Below are positions 13,301 to 27,000 of a DNA stretch of 64,000 bases, in pieces. Source of the DNA: Flabesymbios commensalis. Taxonomy: Eukaryota; Annelida; Polychaeta; Terebellida; Flabelligeridae. The translations under genes were made by a program, and so were the position numbers. Each line of letters begins with the position of its first letter. The first letter of the stretch is position 1. The stretch spans positions 51,279,914-51,343,913 of the forward strand of contig OZ024902.1 in assembly GCA_964017125.1 (NCBI GenBank). Reading direction: 5' to 3'. Under the pieces are notes generated by a model. That model had not been told where the DNA came from. It did no database searches and was given only the letters and a program-made list of their open reading frames with translations.

Positions 13301-15006
13301 TCTTGAATACCCCCTCAATCCCCTCGTCCCGCGACCCTCGGCATGACTCTTAATTGTTTTTAGACTTTTTTGTTTTCTTACGAGACGTCGAGCGGATGCT
13401 GAATTAATGTTAGGCCATCGCTGCAGACAATGGTCCAACATCAATACAGCATTGGTTTCACTTACGCGTTTGATGGGATTGGCGATTGACAATTAAATTG
13501 CTGGTAACGCTGGCCATCATTACATTAACGTGTTGGTACTGTAACAACAAGTGGCAGACAGGTTTGGCGCAAACCAGATTCTTTGGTCAGATGAGGGCTT
13601 AAGGTTGGACCAGCGTCTGCTTTCTGAACTTACATAACTGTTATCTAAACTTGCATAAATGTTTTCGTACTTGCATAATGTTTCCAAGCGTACTTGCATA
13701 AATGTTTCAATCGTACTTCCATAATGTTTTCAAGCGTACTTGCATAATGTTTTCAAGCTTACTTGCATAAATGTTTTCTGAACTTGCCTAAATGTTTTCC
13801 AAACTTGCATTAATGGTGGTGTCACTGTCATGTGGGCCACCGTAAATATCTGGTAACATATATTATATTTGTAGCTGTACCCACCACTACGACTCACGAT
13901 GGACTTCGGATTACTCAAAACACAATAGGCAACGACCCTGCTCCATCAACTGAGCTTATCGCAGGAATGGTTGCTGTTGTTGTCATTATCGTCATAGTCA
14001 GCGTCATAGTGGTCATCTTTATTAGACGCAGAAGGTGTGACACAATTTTATAGCAAATTTCCTTGGACATTATTTAGGTTCAAAATGTACCATTATTTCT
14101 TAATTCTCGATAGCTATGAGCATTGTTTATTGGTTTTAAATTCAAATATTTATAGTGATTTCAGACGCATAAGATCGTTCTCCGGCAGCTAGGGTGGTAA
14201 ATTTATTATATAAATCAAATTATATATTTAAAAGCTTCATTATTCAGGCGTAAACTGTATTTCAGTTTCCTTAAACATGTGTGAAACACAATTGAGTGTC
14301 ACATAAATACTCTTGATGCTGATATCGTTCCCTATCAGTTACAATGGGATTTGCCACTCACATGAATAACTCTTGAAACACTTTGTGTGCTAGGGCTCGA
14401 TTGATAACATGCAATTAACGCTGCGTAATTTACTGTGATCAATAGGCCAATGCTTTTAGTCATGTTAATGGTGATATTGAATAATATAGCTGAAAACAAT
14501 TAACGGTATATTTCATTTTTATCTTTGAATAACAGAAATTCAAATAATATGCGTTGAAACTCATCGATCAATGAAGTTGGTTTCTTTAAAAAATTAAACG
14601 CTTGGTTTTTGAGACGATCTTCATCAGTTGCAGAATACTACATAAGCTACATCACAAGATATATATATAAAAATAGCGCTTACACGTTTTTGTTCGCTAG
14701 AAGAGAGCAGCAAAAAAATCTTGACAACAATTTCTTGGACGTAGTACCCAGTGTGCACTCAGTAACTGCAGATTGTGAGGACAACGAGCAAACAGAAGAA
14801 ACAGAACGTGGTGAAGAGTGTTCCGATAGTAAGTACATATCAAATTTTTCAAATCATCTAATAATTATTTTACAATTGTATTTTAGGATATGTTTTTTTA
14901 AAGAACGCATTTTCAATTCAATTCAATTCAGTTTAGTCAATGTACAAGATACAATATTAATAACAGTTTGATGACATATACAAATAACATAAAATTCATG
15001 AGTCAC

Positions 15007-15043
<37 letters not shown>

Positions 15044-18000
15044 TATCACTGGAATATAAAAAAGTAAATGTACACTTGGAAGAGAAGCTAAACAGGATCC
15101 ATTGGAGCCTTTGCTAGTAGATCCCACCCAACATATTTTAAAATTTCCACCAGCCCTTTATAATATGATTATAACAACCGGCAATTACAAACAAAAACAT
15201 TTGAAAAACAATGAGCAGCAGTCACTACTGACAAAACTAGTATTCAGTTTTTCAAACATAAGGTGCTTTAAACTTGATATAGAAGAAGAGTAATTAGTAA
15301 TATGACGTATATTAGATGGTGAAGAATTCCGCATACTATTCTGTTGAAAAAGCTACGTTTGAAGCAGTCTGTACGACACAATGGTGGTACCATAAGAAAT
15401 CCAGAATCAAACGTGTTACGAGTGGAGCATCCACCGTCAGAGAAAAAAGTAACAAAATCGTTAACATCAACATCATAATTATCGTATAAACACTTTCAGA
15501 AGAAAACAATAATTGTTCAAATGGAAATCATTTAAAATACTTTATTTATATCATATTACATGTACTAAACGTGTTTAAATATTACACAAAGTGGATAGGT
15601 TTTTCAAGATTATATTTGCCAAACATGGTGACACATGTTTATATGTTTTATTATTTAACATACAAACTAATTAACATGAAGCACTTCGGATAATTTAAAG
15701 TGGAGATAATTGTTTGAAAGGTTGTAAAGACTATCGTTGACATAGGTAGAGGTTTGAAAAGTTTTTTTTGACCGTTTACATGTCAACTTTGACATATTAG
15801 TAATTTTATTTCTTTGTTTTTTTATACGTTTTTTTATACGTTCGGTTGTCATTATCCCAAGATCTTGAACAGTTCGGGTATATTACTATATTCAGTTATG
15901 TCAATATAACTACAATACTAGACATGAATTGTGACTTTTCAAGTAACAATAATATTTGGGCTAGGTTTTATGAGTTTTTGTGGCGGCCATTTTGAATTTT
16001 ATTGGATTATTTTTATTATGACGGATTCATTGGAATTTCGCGTATGAGTTTTGGCAGCCATTCTGAACTGGAATTTTAGACTTCGGACTTCTGATTTCAA
16101 ATTTCGGAAGTTCCCACTGAGTTTTTGCACTTTTAAATAGCTATATATTTGTTTGTCAAATGGAATCGCATTCAGAGTGTCCAGTACACACATTGACTTG
16201 TCTTTCTGTTGCCTTAATGTTGTATCACTATCCGCGACGTTAGCCCAACATTAAAACAACATAGATTCAAGGTTTTGTGTTTGAATAGAATTGCAACTGT
16301 TATTTTAATTGTAGCATTTAAAAGGTTTCAACTGTCCATACCGAATACACAATATTGGTTCAATACTGAGCAACTGTCTGCGACGCTAGCCTGGAATTGC
16401 AACATTGGATAAATGTATTTTTATTATAAAATCTAGAGAATAAAGGGTGGAGTCGGTCTGACATAGGGGCACCCTGTTCACCCTCCTGTCTTCATCCAAG
16501 CAATGAATGGATATTCAGCCGACTTGTACTCCGATAAACAAACATTAGTCCCTATTATAGGCCTACTTCCGTACAAGCCAAAATCCAGCATTTGCTCATT
16601 TTACAATAAACAGATACTGCCTTTGCCTTTTCAGAGCAGTATAGTGATCCAGATAATCCTGGATAAATCTGGAAGAACATGATGGATGCCTTAGAAAAGT
16701 CATAGCACACCTTCTGACTACTCAGGAAATATCGCGTGCAAATTTCATGTTGATTGAATAAAAACTCAGAGAGAAATAGCCTCTCACAAAACCTGCACAA
16801 AATAATAAGTTTGAAGAACCGGACAAAAATCAGTATATTGGATATAACTAGAGGTGAATTGTGACTTTTCAAGTAACAATAATGTGTGGGCTTGGGTTTT
16901 ATAATTTGTTTGACGGATATGTTGGATTTTGTTGGGTTATTTTTATTAGAACAAATTTATCGGAGTTTTTGGACAGCCAGTTTAAATTGGAATTTTAGAT
17001 TTCAGAATTCAGACTTCAAATTTGAGTGATGAGAATTAAGTCCCCACTGAGCTTTTGTACTGTTTGGTAAATAGAAACACATTCAGAGGGGCCCAGACAA
17101 CATATTGACTTGTCTCTCTGTCAGCTGAATGTTGTATCACTGTATGCGACATGTATGCTGGCCCGACATTGAAACAACATTGGATCGACGTTTCGCGTTT
17201 GCTGGAATTATTTGTTATTTCAATTGTCAAATCTAGTACATAAAATGTTACTACTGCAGGAATATTGTGAACATGCATCATCCGGTTTTAGTCCGTTTAA
17301 ACTATCCCGATCTCCTAAGAAAAAGTCTTAGCAATCATTTTAAATACCTAAGGTTCATTGTCCCAAGGGTTGAAGTCAATTGGATAAAAACTCTGGGAGA
17401 AATAGCCTATCAAAATTTGACATCGATCCATATAGTACATGTAGTGATCCAGGAAATCCTGAATAAATCCAGAAGAACATGATGTATGATTTTAAAAAGT
17501 CATAGCACACCTCACCAAAATTTGGGGATCATTGTGCCAAGGTTTGAAGTTGATTAAATAAAAACTCGGGGAGAAATAGCACTACAAAATCTGGACACAG
17601 AGGAATAAAAACTAGCGAGAACTGAAGCAAACTCAATATATTTGGGCAAAGCCCAAACATAATAATAAGTGAATTTTACAAATATTTGAAAATAATACTC
17701 TTGAGATTAACATACCACTGATGTCATGTCGCTACTCCGTTTATTCAAAGCTATTTTATATGTGAAATGGATTGACGAATATTGTACGTTTATCATCGCT
17801 AGACGAAAAGTTAACAATGTTAACAGAGCTTGCAGTCACCAAAACAACAGAGAGCCGACAAGTTTATGAGAATGTAGGATTCTCGCGGGAAAGCCAGGAA
17901 ACCAATGTGAAGGTCCCAGAATTTGTCAGTTATGTGAAGGAGAAAAAAGGATCAGCCGAGAGCTTCTCTGAATACTACGTACGTAAATAGTTTGATCATT

Positions 18001-21000
18001 ATGGGCCATACTCACGTTCTTACATAGTTTAAATGTGTGATTGTCAAAGTAATTGTAGTAGTATAATTAAACGAAGCTGTAAAATTATTGATCTGAATGG
18101 TTTACGATGATTTTCTTAAACACAAAAAAGGAAATCTGCGCCTAATATTATTTTACATTCGCGAGATGTTGAAAAGCATTAAGAATTAGGTGGACTTTTA
18201 CAATGAGTTTCGTTAACCCTTATCCTGCGAAGTTAATTTTTTTAAATGTTCAACCACTTGAGGTTGTGTCTCGCTACCGCGATCTACAATCTCAAGTGGT
18301 TGACAATTACTCATATTTGTTGAATAGAATGACCAAAAAAAACAAACATTTACAAATCATTTCATTCTCAATAACAATGGTTTAATCGGTTAATAATGCG
18401 GATTAAAAATGACTATTGTCGTGATCAGCAGGCAAAGGGTTAATTATATATAATCACGCTATATGTCTACATGGATACCATTGCTTTGTTTTACCAGCTG
18501 TTACCAGAAGATCAGGCGGCACCTCACACCGTAGCATCATTACCTTGTAATCGAAAGAAGAACAGGTACAAGAATATACTGGCATGTAAGTATAGTACGC
18601 AGGTTTGCAGCTGGCATTTCGATAAAAATAATTAAACAACAATGAAAAATAATCCGTAAATTTTGAAAATAAACCGGAAAGGTAGACTTTTCTGAGAAAA
18701 AACAGGAATTATAGCAGCCAGGTCAAGAAAAAAAAGTATTTTAGTGGCGGATCTAGGTGGTGAGTTAACAAGCTGACATTTTGAAAATGAAAGTACCCGC
18801 GCTCGTCAACAAATAAATAAATTATAATATTATAATAAAACGAATAACATTTATTATTCTAGCAACCTAATTCTTGGTAAAAGATAGCAACGAACTCGGT
18901 TTCATTTTCGCACTGAAATAATAATTATCGCCGTAAACGTGGTGATCCCTCAGAATGGGGAAAAGGTCAGGGGCGCGTTTTATCATCCAGAAAAGAAACG
19001 AGCTCTTATTGATGCTCGTGACCTATATAAAAGCTCGCATGTATAAGGAGGATACGAGCGCTCTGACCCACTCGTTTAATCTTAGCAATTCTCATAAGAG
19101 CGAGAATGATAGTAAAACGCGCCCTGGGTAAAGCTATACTAGGTGTTATTGTGAGATATCTCGGAAGTGACAATTCTGAAGAAAATAACAAATAATTTTG
19201 CAAGATAGCTAGGTGAAGTTGAAAATATTTCCATAACCTATTCTGGTTATATTTTGTAGATGATCACAGTCGAGTGAAGCTGGATATTTATGGTGAAGAA
19301 GATAATGACTACGTTAATGCTAATTATATCAAGGTATGTTATCATTTTGAGTTTAAGCCAGCCACCTAGGCCAGCCACCTAGTGATTGATGACATTAACA
19401 TACCAGAGAGCCACATAGTGACCACTTTGTGAGCCGTCACAGTAACCAATCAGAGACCAGTATATAGTTATATAAGAAATACATTTGTTGTTAATTTGTC
19501 AATTTTCAGGGGCATGATGGAGAAATTGGATATGTAGCGACTCAAGGTATGTCTGTAGATACATATACCTCTACTTTTATGTCATCTTCTGGACTGTACT
19601 GCTCATATAGCTCATATATTTTTTTCATTTTTCAATCTGATAATTATGTAAATTGAAGTTCACGACTATAGGTCACATACAATAAATGTACCTAAAATGC
19701 ACGGGACGCTTGGAAGACATACGTTTGCTAATACATTTTTTCGATATGAACTGTCAATTCTATATATAAAATATCACTAAAAATACAATATCATACAATA
19801 GATACTTAGAGTACATTTATAACCATTATGTACACGACCACTTGCGATATCACAAACTACTGCCCCTCCAATGGTATTTTTTATCAAATTATCCTAGTAT
19901 CCGTCTCCTAAACCACTATGTAAATATATTTGTATTGTTGTGGTTGAATATTTTTTCTTTCTTTTTTAAATGGCTAGTCATAAAATTACTTCAGACATAC
20001 TACCGCAATTGCTTTATATTAGTGAATTTGTTTGATATTTTGATTTTAATCATCCACAGGACCAAAAGACATTATGGTGACGGATTTCTGGCGATTGATC
20101 TGGACTACAAATGTCAACAGAATAGTGATGCTCACGCTCTGTATTGAAGAGGGAAAGGTATACATTATCTTATTAAGGACCAAAATAAGCGTGTATGAAA
20201 TAAGCATGTCCTCTTGTAGTGGAAATAGAGTGTCATTTGACAAAAGACACTAACGATTTTTTTGTCTCAAGGGGTCTATTATTTACAGACTATTTGAAAC
20301 CCACTAAAACGCCGCTCAATAAAGCCAGAAGTGTATCAAAAAGCAGTATCTGCTTACTTGTAAAAAGAGCAGATACTGCCATTTGGCTTTGTACGGCAGA
20401 AATATTCTTAAGGGCTATGTAGGGTAGTCTGAGCTAACTTTAAATGTTTAGAAATAATGGTTATAGTATATCGCCCGGTAAATGTTGATTTATTCTTGGG
20501 TTAACGTTGGCCTCATGCTTGTCACCACTGTTTTTTTAACCTTTTCTTTAAAGTATCAGTAATAACATTATATTGTTTACCCCTGCGCTGGCAACGTAAT
20601 ACACACATGTGCAAAATATCATACAACTAGTTATTTTGTCCCGTAATCATGGGATTTTCTGTACATCATTTGCTACCTACCTAGAAATAGATTAGTCCAC
20701 GCGTGAATTATGTTCAAACAATCTCAACTCTGAACCCAAGGCCATGATTATTATTGACAGCATCCCATATATAATGTCACTAGAAATCTTTTCTAGATCT
20801 AAAATAGTGATAGTATGAATTCAAATGAGCCAGTAGATAGATAATAGCCAAAAACACGACCGCTTTACCTGAGATCACATACAGCAATAACGTTATTATG
20901 TATTATTAATCGCAATTTAAAAATCACCATACAAAAGGACAATTATGTTTCATTTAGGCCCTAATGCATTTCACTGTCTATACATATTTCTATATTTAAA

Positions 21001-24000
21001 AATGTAATCCATAATAGGTCCTTATTACATTTAAAACTTTCATTTTACAGCGGAAATGTGAACAATATTGGCCTGAATTGGAAGAAACCGTAGTGCATGG
21101 TGAAATTAAGATAACGACCCTTTCGCAAACACACACTGCGGATTATCAAATACAACGTTTGACTATTCAACGAAAGGTTTGTCATGCATGTATTAATTAC
21201 CCAGTGTGTGGATCCCACAATGATTATTGTAATGATCAAATTATTAATTAAATAACATGATTATTAATATTTTTGCTGTAATATAGGCTATGTAACCCAG
21301 GTATGTAGTTAGTTTTTATACAATTTTTTTTTGTAAAATCCATACTTTGGTGAGAATGTAGTGTAATTATTATGTCGACAGCGTGTATTGATCAGGATTC
21401 GAGAACCAGTAAAAATGCAAGTGTTGGGTGAGAGCTGTGTGCAACCATTTATCACCTCCATCAGGAGGGGTATGTTTTTGGTCGTGTTGGTTTGTTTGTC
21501 TGTTTGTTTGCATGTGTGTCTGTTTGTTTGTACGTCCACAGGATTAGAGAGCTGATTTGCATGAAACTTTTATCATAGGTGAGTTTCTCGGGCCAAGGAC
21601 CAATCAGTCTATTTTTGGGGATGATCTGGATTACGATCCGGACTGTACGGATTTGAATGAAGCTTTTACCAGAGATGTGTATCTCTGGCCAGGGAACAAT
21701 TCCTTAATTTCGCTGGGGGTTTGCAGTCGCCGATTATCTGTCCAGTTATAAAAACAATGATAAGTGTCATTCTATTTTAACATGGAGTGTCATTCATCTT
21801 GGCTGATTCCATTCGTACAATACTTGTAATGATTGTTCTATGTTCCACAGGAAGAAACCAGAGAAATTCATCATTTCCAATACACAACCTGGCCGGACCG
21901 TAGTGTTCTAGACCACCCCTTCCAGTTGGTACGTTTTCGACAACGAGTGCAAAACCTGAGAGCTATAGCACGTGGTCCGCTCCTGGTACACTGCAGGTAA
22001 GCTAGGTGAATGGTGGGGCGAAGAGTCTCTCGCAGTTACTACAAGAGGATGGCAGAAGAAACCAACGAAAATAAGAGAAAACGATTTCTGTTTTCTCGTA
22101 ATTCCGTTGGTTTTACCTGCATTCGCTTCCACATGTTGTTATAACTACGAAATAGTCCACGGACCAAGACCTCTATTGTCACTTTTTGGTACCACTCTCG
22201 AGTTATTTTTTTGTGTTCAATCTGTTGATCATAATTAAGTATGACAGCAGTTCATGAGTGGCTGCTTAATAGAAGTAGTTATCGATTAAAAACATCTACC
22301 AAAGATCTCCTGGTCAGACTCTCAAAATTAGGTAAAAATAGGTAAATTTTAGAGTTCTAAAACATATGGTCATAATCATCAAAATATTACATAAAAGCTT
22401 TTGTTGATATTTCTGTTATTATTTGTGAAGAAGAAAATGTTTTAAAAGTTGTAAATAATTGTTAAAATAATTATAGAAGTAAATGCATAATATTTATTTC
22501 TATAATTTTTAAATACTATTTAAAAAAGTGTAAAAATAATAATAAAATGTTTTTAATTCATTTCCACTTTTTTAACTTGTTGTAGGTTATAAGTAAAAAA
22601 AATATATAGTCGTAGTATTTTCGATATAGATGGACTGTAATAATACATTTTGTGGGCCATAGTTTACTATAATAGTAGTTCAGAATTAGCAGTTTAATCA
22701 GAAAAAACTTAAACTTGTACTATATTCCAATGTTTTAAATTTATTTTTGAATTTGTTGTGAGTAAAAAAATAGTAGTAGAGGCCTACATGTATATTGAAA
22801 TCTCTGTCTCTGATGGACGTGAGTGTGAGAATCGCGTAGACTTGGTTTCTTTCAGCTTATGTTTATATGTCTGTAGTAGACCATAAAAAATGATGGTGTT
22901 TATTCTGGAAGTGGTCACTTTTTTCAACAGGGCCCTATTTGTATAGTGCCAATAACCGAAATACGGCCTATTTCGCGGTTATGGATAACTTCACCAAATG
23001 CAGGTAGACCCTGTTTATTAACGAACCTACTTTTTTCTCACCTTTTTGTATCATACACTTTCAGGTCAATGACAATTTGCTAATTTTAATTGCAAAACAG
23101 TTTCATTCTCTCAAAACAAATATCAGGCCTCAATCAAACTATATAACTTTTCGTGTCTCATTATACTGTTCTTTTCCTCATTCTTTTAAATTATAGCTTT
23201 ATGTAAATAAAAACTATCACTATATCTTAAACATTTGATTTGCGCTCATAAATAAACACATTGTGCATTATTTGCGATCTGCATGAAATTTTCACATTGG
23301 ATAGATTTCATTCAATATTCTGCCAAATCATGGTATGCTACGTACCTCTACACTTAAATAATAACTGCATGACGCGTGGTGATCAGCTGACTCCGCCATG
23401 TGACAGACTGAACTCCCATTTAAATGGTCAGTGGATTACTATATTTGGCATATATCAGTTTCTTGTATAAAAACTTTACGAACGTGTCGAGCTGGAAAGG
23501 TACGTGTGCATTCAGAAGACAGTTCTATCTTAAAGCTCACACGTTTTATTTTCTAACCAATCACATGGTGCCATTTGATCGCGTTACTTTCTGCTGAAAC
23601 GACGACTTTATTGTTGTAACCTATTATGTTATGAAAATACGAGCCGAATAAAATTAGTTGAGAACTACCAGCGACAAAATAGGCATGACGTTCTAAAATC
23701 ATGCAAAACAAAGTAACATCATCAGAACCACAAACATGGCATGTAAGTTACGCAACAAAATACACCTGTGTGCGTAATCCATACAAGCTGGTAATTTTCG
23801 CGTGTTTATATTTTCGCGAATTATTGATTTTGGAACTTTTTGCGAAGTCTAGAATTCGCGAATCATCTATTCCGATAAAAGGTAGCGCTCATAATAATGA
23901 TTTTCGCGAGATTCTTAAATTTGCGAATTTGTCTCCCTCGCGAAATTAGCGAAAATTAAAACCTCGCGAATATTATCAGATCTACAGTACTTGTACGTCC

Positions 24001-27000
24001 AAAATAATTTAATCACTGCGAATTTTAAAAATGATACGTAATTGTGTAAAACATTGCACCATTGATGTTTTGATGTTAGTCGACACTGGACCAACATCAA
24101 AACATCATTGCCTCAATGTTTTACGTACCTCATCTTAAGTACCACCCCTGGATCTGACGCTGATTTGTATACATCCCTTTATTTTCAGTGCTGGAGTTGG
24201 AAGGACAGGAGTGTACATAACAGTGGACTACTTGCTGAACAAAATCAAGACAGAAGATGAGGTGGATGTGTTTAAGTGCGTGAAGATGTTGAGAGACGCC
24301 CGCCCTAATATGGTTCAAACAATGGCAAGTCTGAAATAGAAAACACATGTAGATTCTACACACTGCTATAATTATGGCAATACAGACTGTTATAATTATG
24401 TGTACACGTGGTAAATGTACTGTTTGGCCGCTTTTTTACCATCGTGTGGAAGATAAATGAAAAGCGTAAATAAAATATGAAGTTGATAAAAAAATATCGC
24501 ACAAAGCACACCGACATAATATGCCTGTCTGATCTGGTACCGCGTTTCCAGATAGATGGATGTTGTTTACCGCCGCCAGAAATTCAAACAAAATGGCGGC
24601 CGTTTATAGGCCTACTGATCATACCTGCTCGATTCGAATTTTTAATTGCTGACATTTAAAAAAAAACTTACTAGAAGAGACGCGCGGCGTCACGAATTCA
24701 TTGTGAACAGTCCGATGCCGGCGTGCAAACATCGATAAGGTTATCTTGTCGTTTTCTTCAATATGCAGCTGGTCAGTTTTTACAGTGACCGACGACCTCG
24801 CCAGATAACCGACTTTAGGGACTGGTCATTCATCTTCCCACCGCAAGGTGGGAAGATGAATGACCAGTCCCTAATCCATCTTCCCACCCCTTCTCTCGAG
24901 GTCGCAGAAGCCGAGCCTTGCGTGGGAAGAGGGAAATACACTAAATTTTTCTTGCGAGCCAATTTCAGAACTGAATAGCGTATTTACACCAGATACCATA
25001 AATGCGTGAGCTGCAGAATGAGGGTAAGAAGAAAACGATCGCCAATCATTTCGTGTTAATGTTGTGATTGGCTGTTTCGTAAGGTTTTATCGCTCGTCCA
25101 AAAGTCAGCATTGATCAATGATTTCTCACTTATCGGGAAAGTGCACCTTCCCTAACAAGTTATCTTACCCACGAGCCCGCAGGGCAATCCTTTGCTCTAT
25201 CTAGCCTATATAGCCTCCAACCATTTTAAATAGCGAGATACCTTGAATGTTGTGCGCAACAGGATATTTAGTCGTGCTGAGCAATCTTATGCTTAATAAT
25301 ACATTTTAAATCATTTAATTTCGCGGAATGAGATGTATGGTACATGTATGGTACATGGTACATTATTTTTCCAAAATATGTTTCAGGATCAGTATATCTT
25401 CATCCATGACGTAATCAGTGATATGATCTCAACAGGAGATACGGCATTGACAAGTGGAGAATTGCTAAGCAGTACCTTTGATTTAACAGAACAATCTCAG
25501 GTTTATTCGAATACGGATGCAGGTCCCCTTCACTCTCAATTTCAGGTACGATTTAAAAAAAATAACGAACTAGGACGTTTATCAATTTTGTTTTGTCTGA
25601 TAAAAAAATATAACCATATAAAAATATAATAATGTAAGATACTGAGTATAATACTTGCTTGTGTAAAAAACATCTAACATGGTGTAAAAGTCACGTAATA
25701 TTCTGAATATAGGCATAATACTTGTCTATTTAAGAAATGCATCATCAATGTGAAGATTTTTTTGGAAATGCATCAAGAATTTAAAGATTTTTATTGCATT
25801 TTCAAATTACAAAATTAAATAACTATTATGTCTATACCATTGAAAAAAGGTTATCATTTGTTGTTGACCTTTATTGGTTGCAGACTTTGAATACCCTGAC
25901 ACATGACGAAGAAGAAGAATCTGGAGAATATTCTGGGAATGGTATAGCAATTTTATCTACATATATAATAGTGTGGGGCTTGATGGGTTATGTTACATAT
26001 GCTAAATTTAGCTATATTTTCGTCAATTTATCACTCGTGTCGATTTCAATTCAAAATCATATTATTTCTGTTGTAGATGTTATGCATCAAGTCGTTGTGC
26101 GTACAATTACGAGAAGCGAAAACGATAACTACAACATCCCAATATTTGTAAACGTTAGTCTTTCACTATAAGCAAAACAGTTATATTTCTGATTTATGTT
26201 AAACTGAATTTTTATAAAAAGAAAATCTCTGTTTCTCAGCCGACGTTTTATTGTTTGAAACCTGGAATTTAACGCATTTATGCATATATATGCACATTAT
26301 GTACATATCAATATAATTATAAATATATAATATAATATATATATATATATATCCTGTGATTCTAGGGTTATGACAACAAAATGGCATATATTGTTGCTGA
26401 TATGCCTTCTTCAGATAATAATGCCTACTTTTGGAGCTTGGTGCACGATCATGAAGTTGTCACTGTTGTTATGTTCAGTAAGAAGGTGAGGTTTTAATAG
26501 TATCAATACATTAGCGGCTGTGTACAAAGATCTACTTGACTATTGAGTAAGTTTCGTGATTTATTATTACTTGGTCTGATAATTTGGCGAGCTAGTCACA
26601 CTCTCACTATGGTCTATCCACAACTAATGTAACGTGTAGTTAAAAGTAATAACATTTTAAATATTATGTTATCATGTCCAATGTATTACTGTGGATTTAA
26701 CGTTCTCAACCCTTTCAAGCCTGAATGTACCTTTGTCATCTTCATCCACTACAAGACGCGAATTGCAATCGCAATTCTCGACTTGTCGTGGATGAAGATG
26801 ATTTGATGTGGTTTAAACATTAAAGAAAATTACCACGTATCGGTAAACCAGTTTACTGGATTTGTTCGTATTAAAACCCCTAGTTGTAGGAAAATTAGGT
26901 GTGTTTTCAAGGATGTAAAATGATGCTTTATTGCAAATTGAGGGCTGCAAGGGTTAAACGCTATATTTCAGTTCAGGTGATCAGAAAGCAGCATGCAGCC

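Noticed and set aside
24763-24978. Mirror frames on both strands sharing the peptide NDQSL
   Set aside because: A product of the perfect palindrome at 24815-24874.
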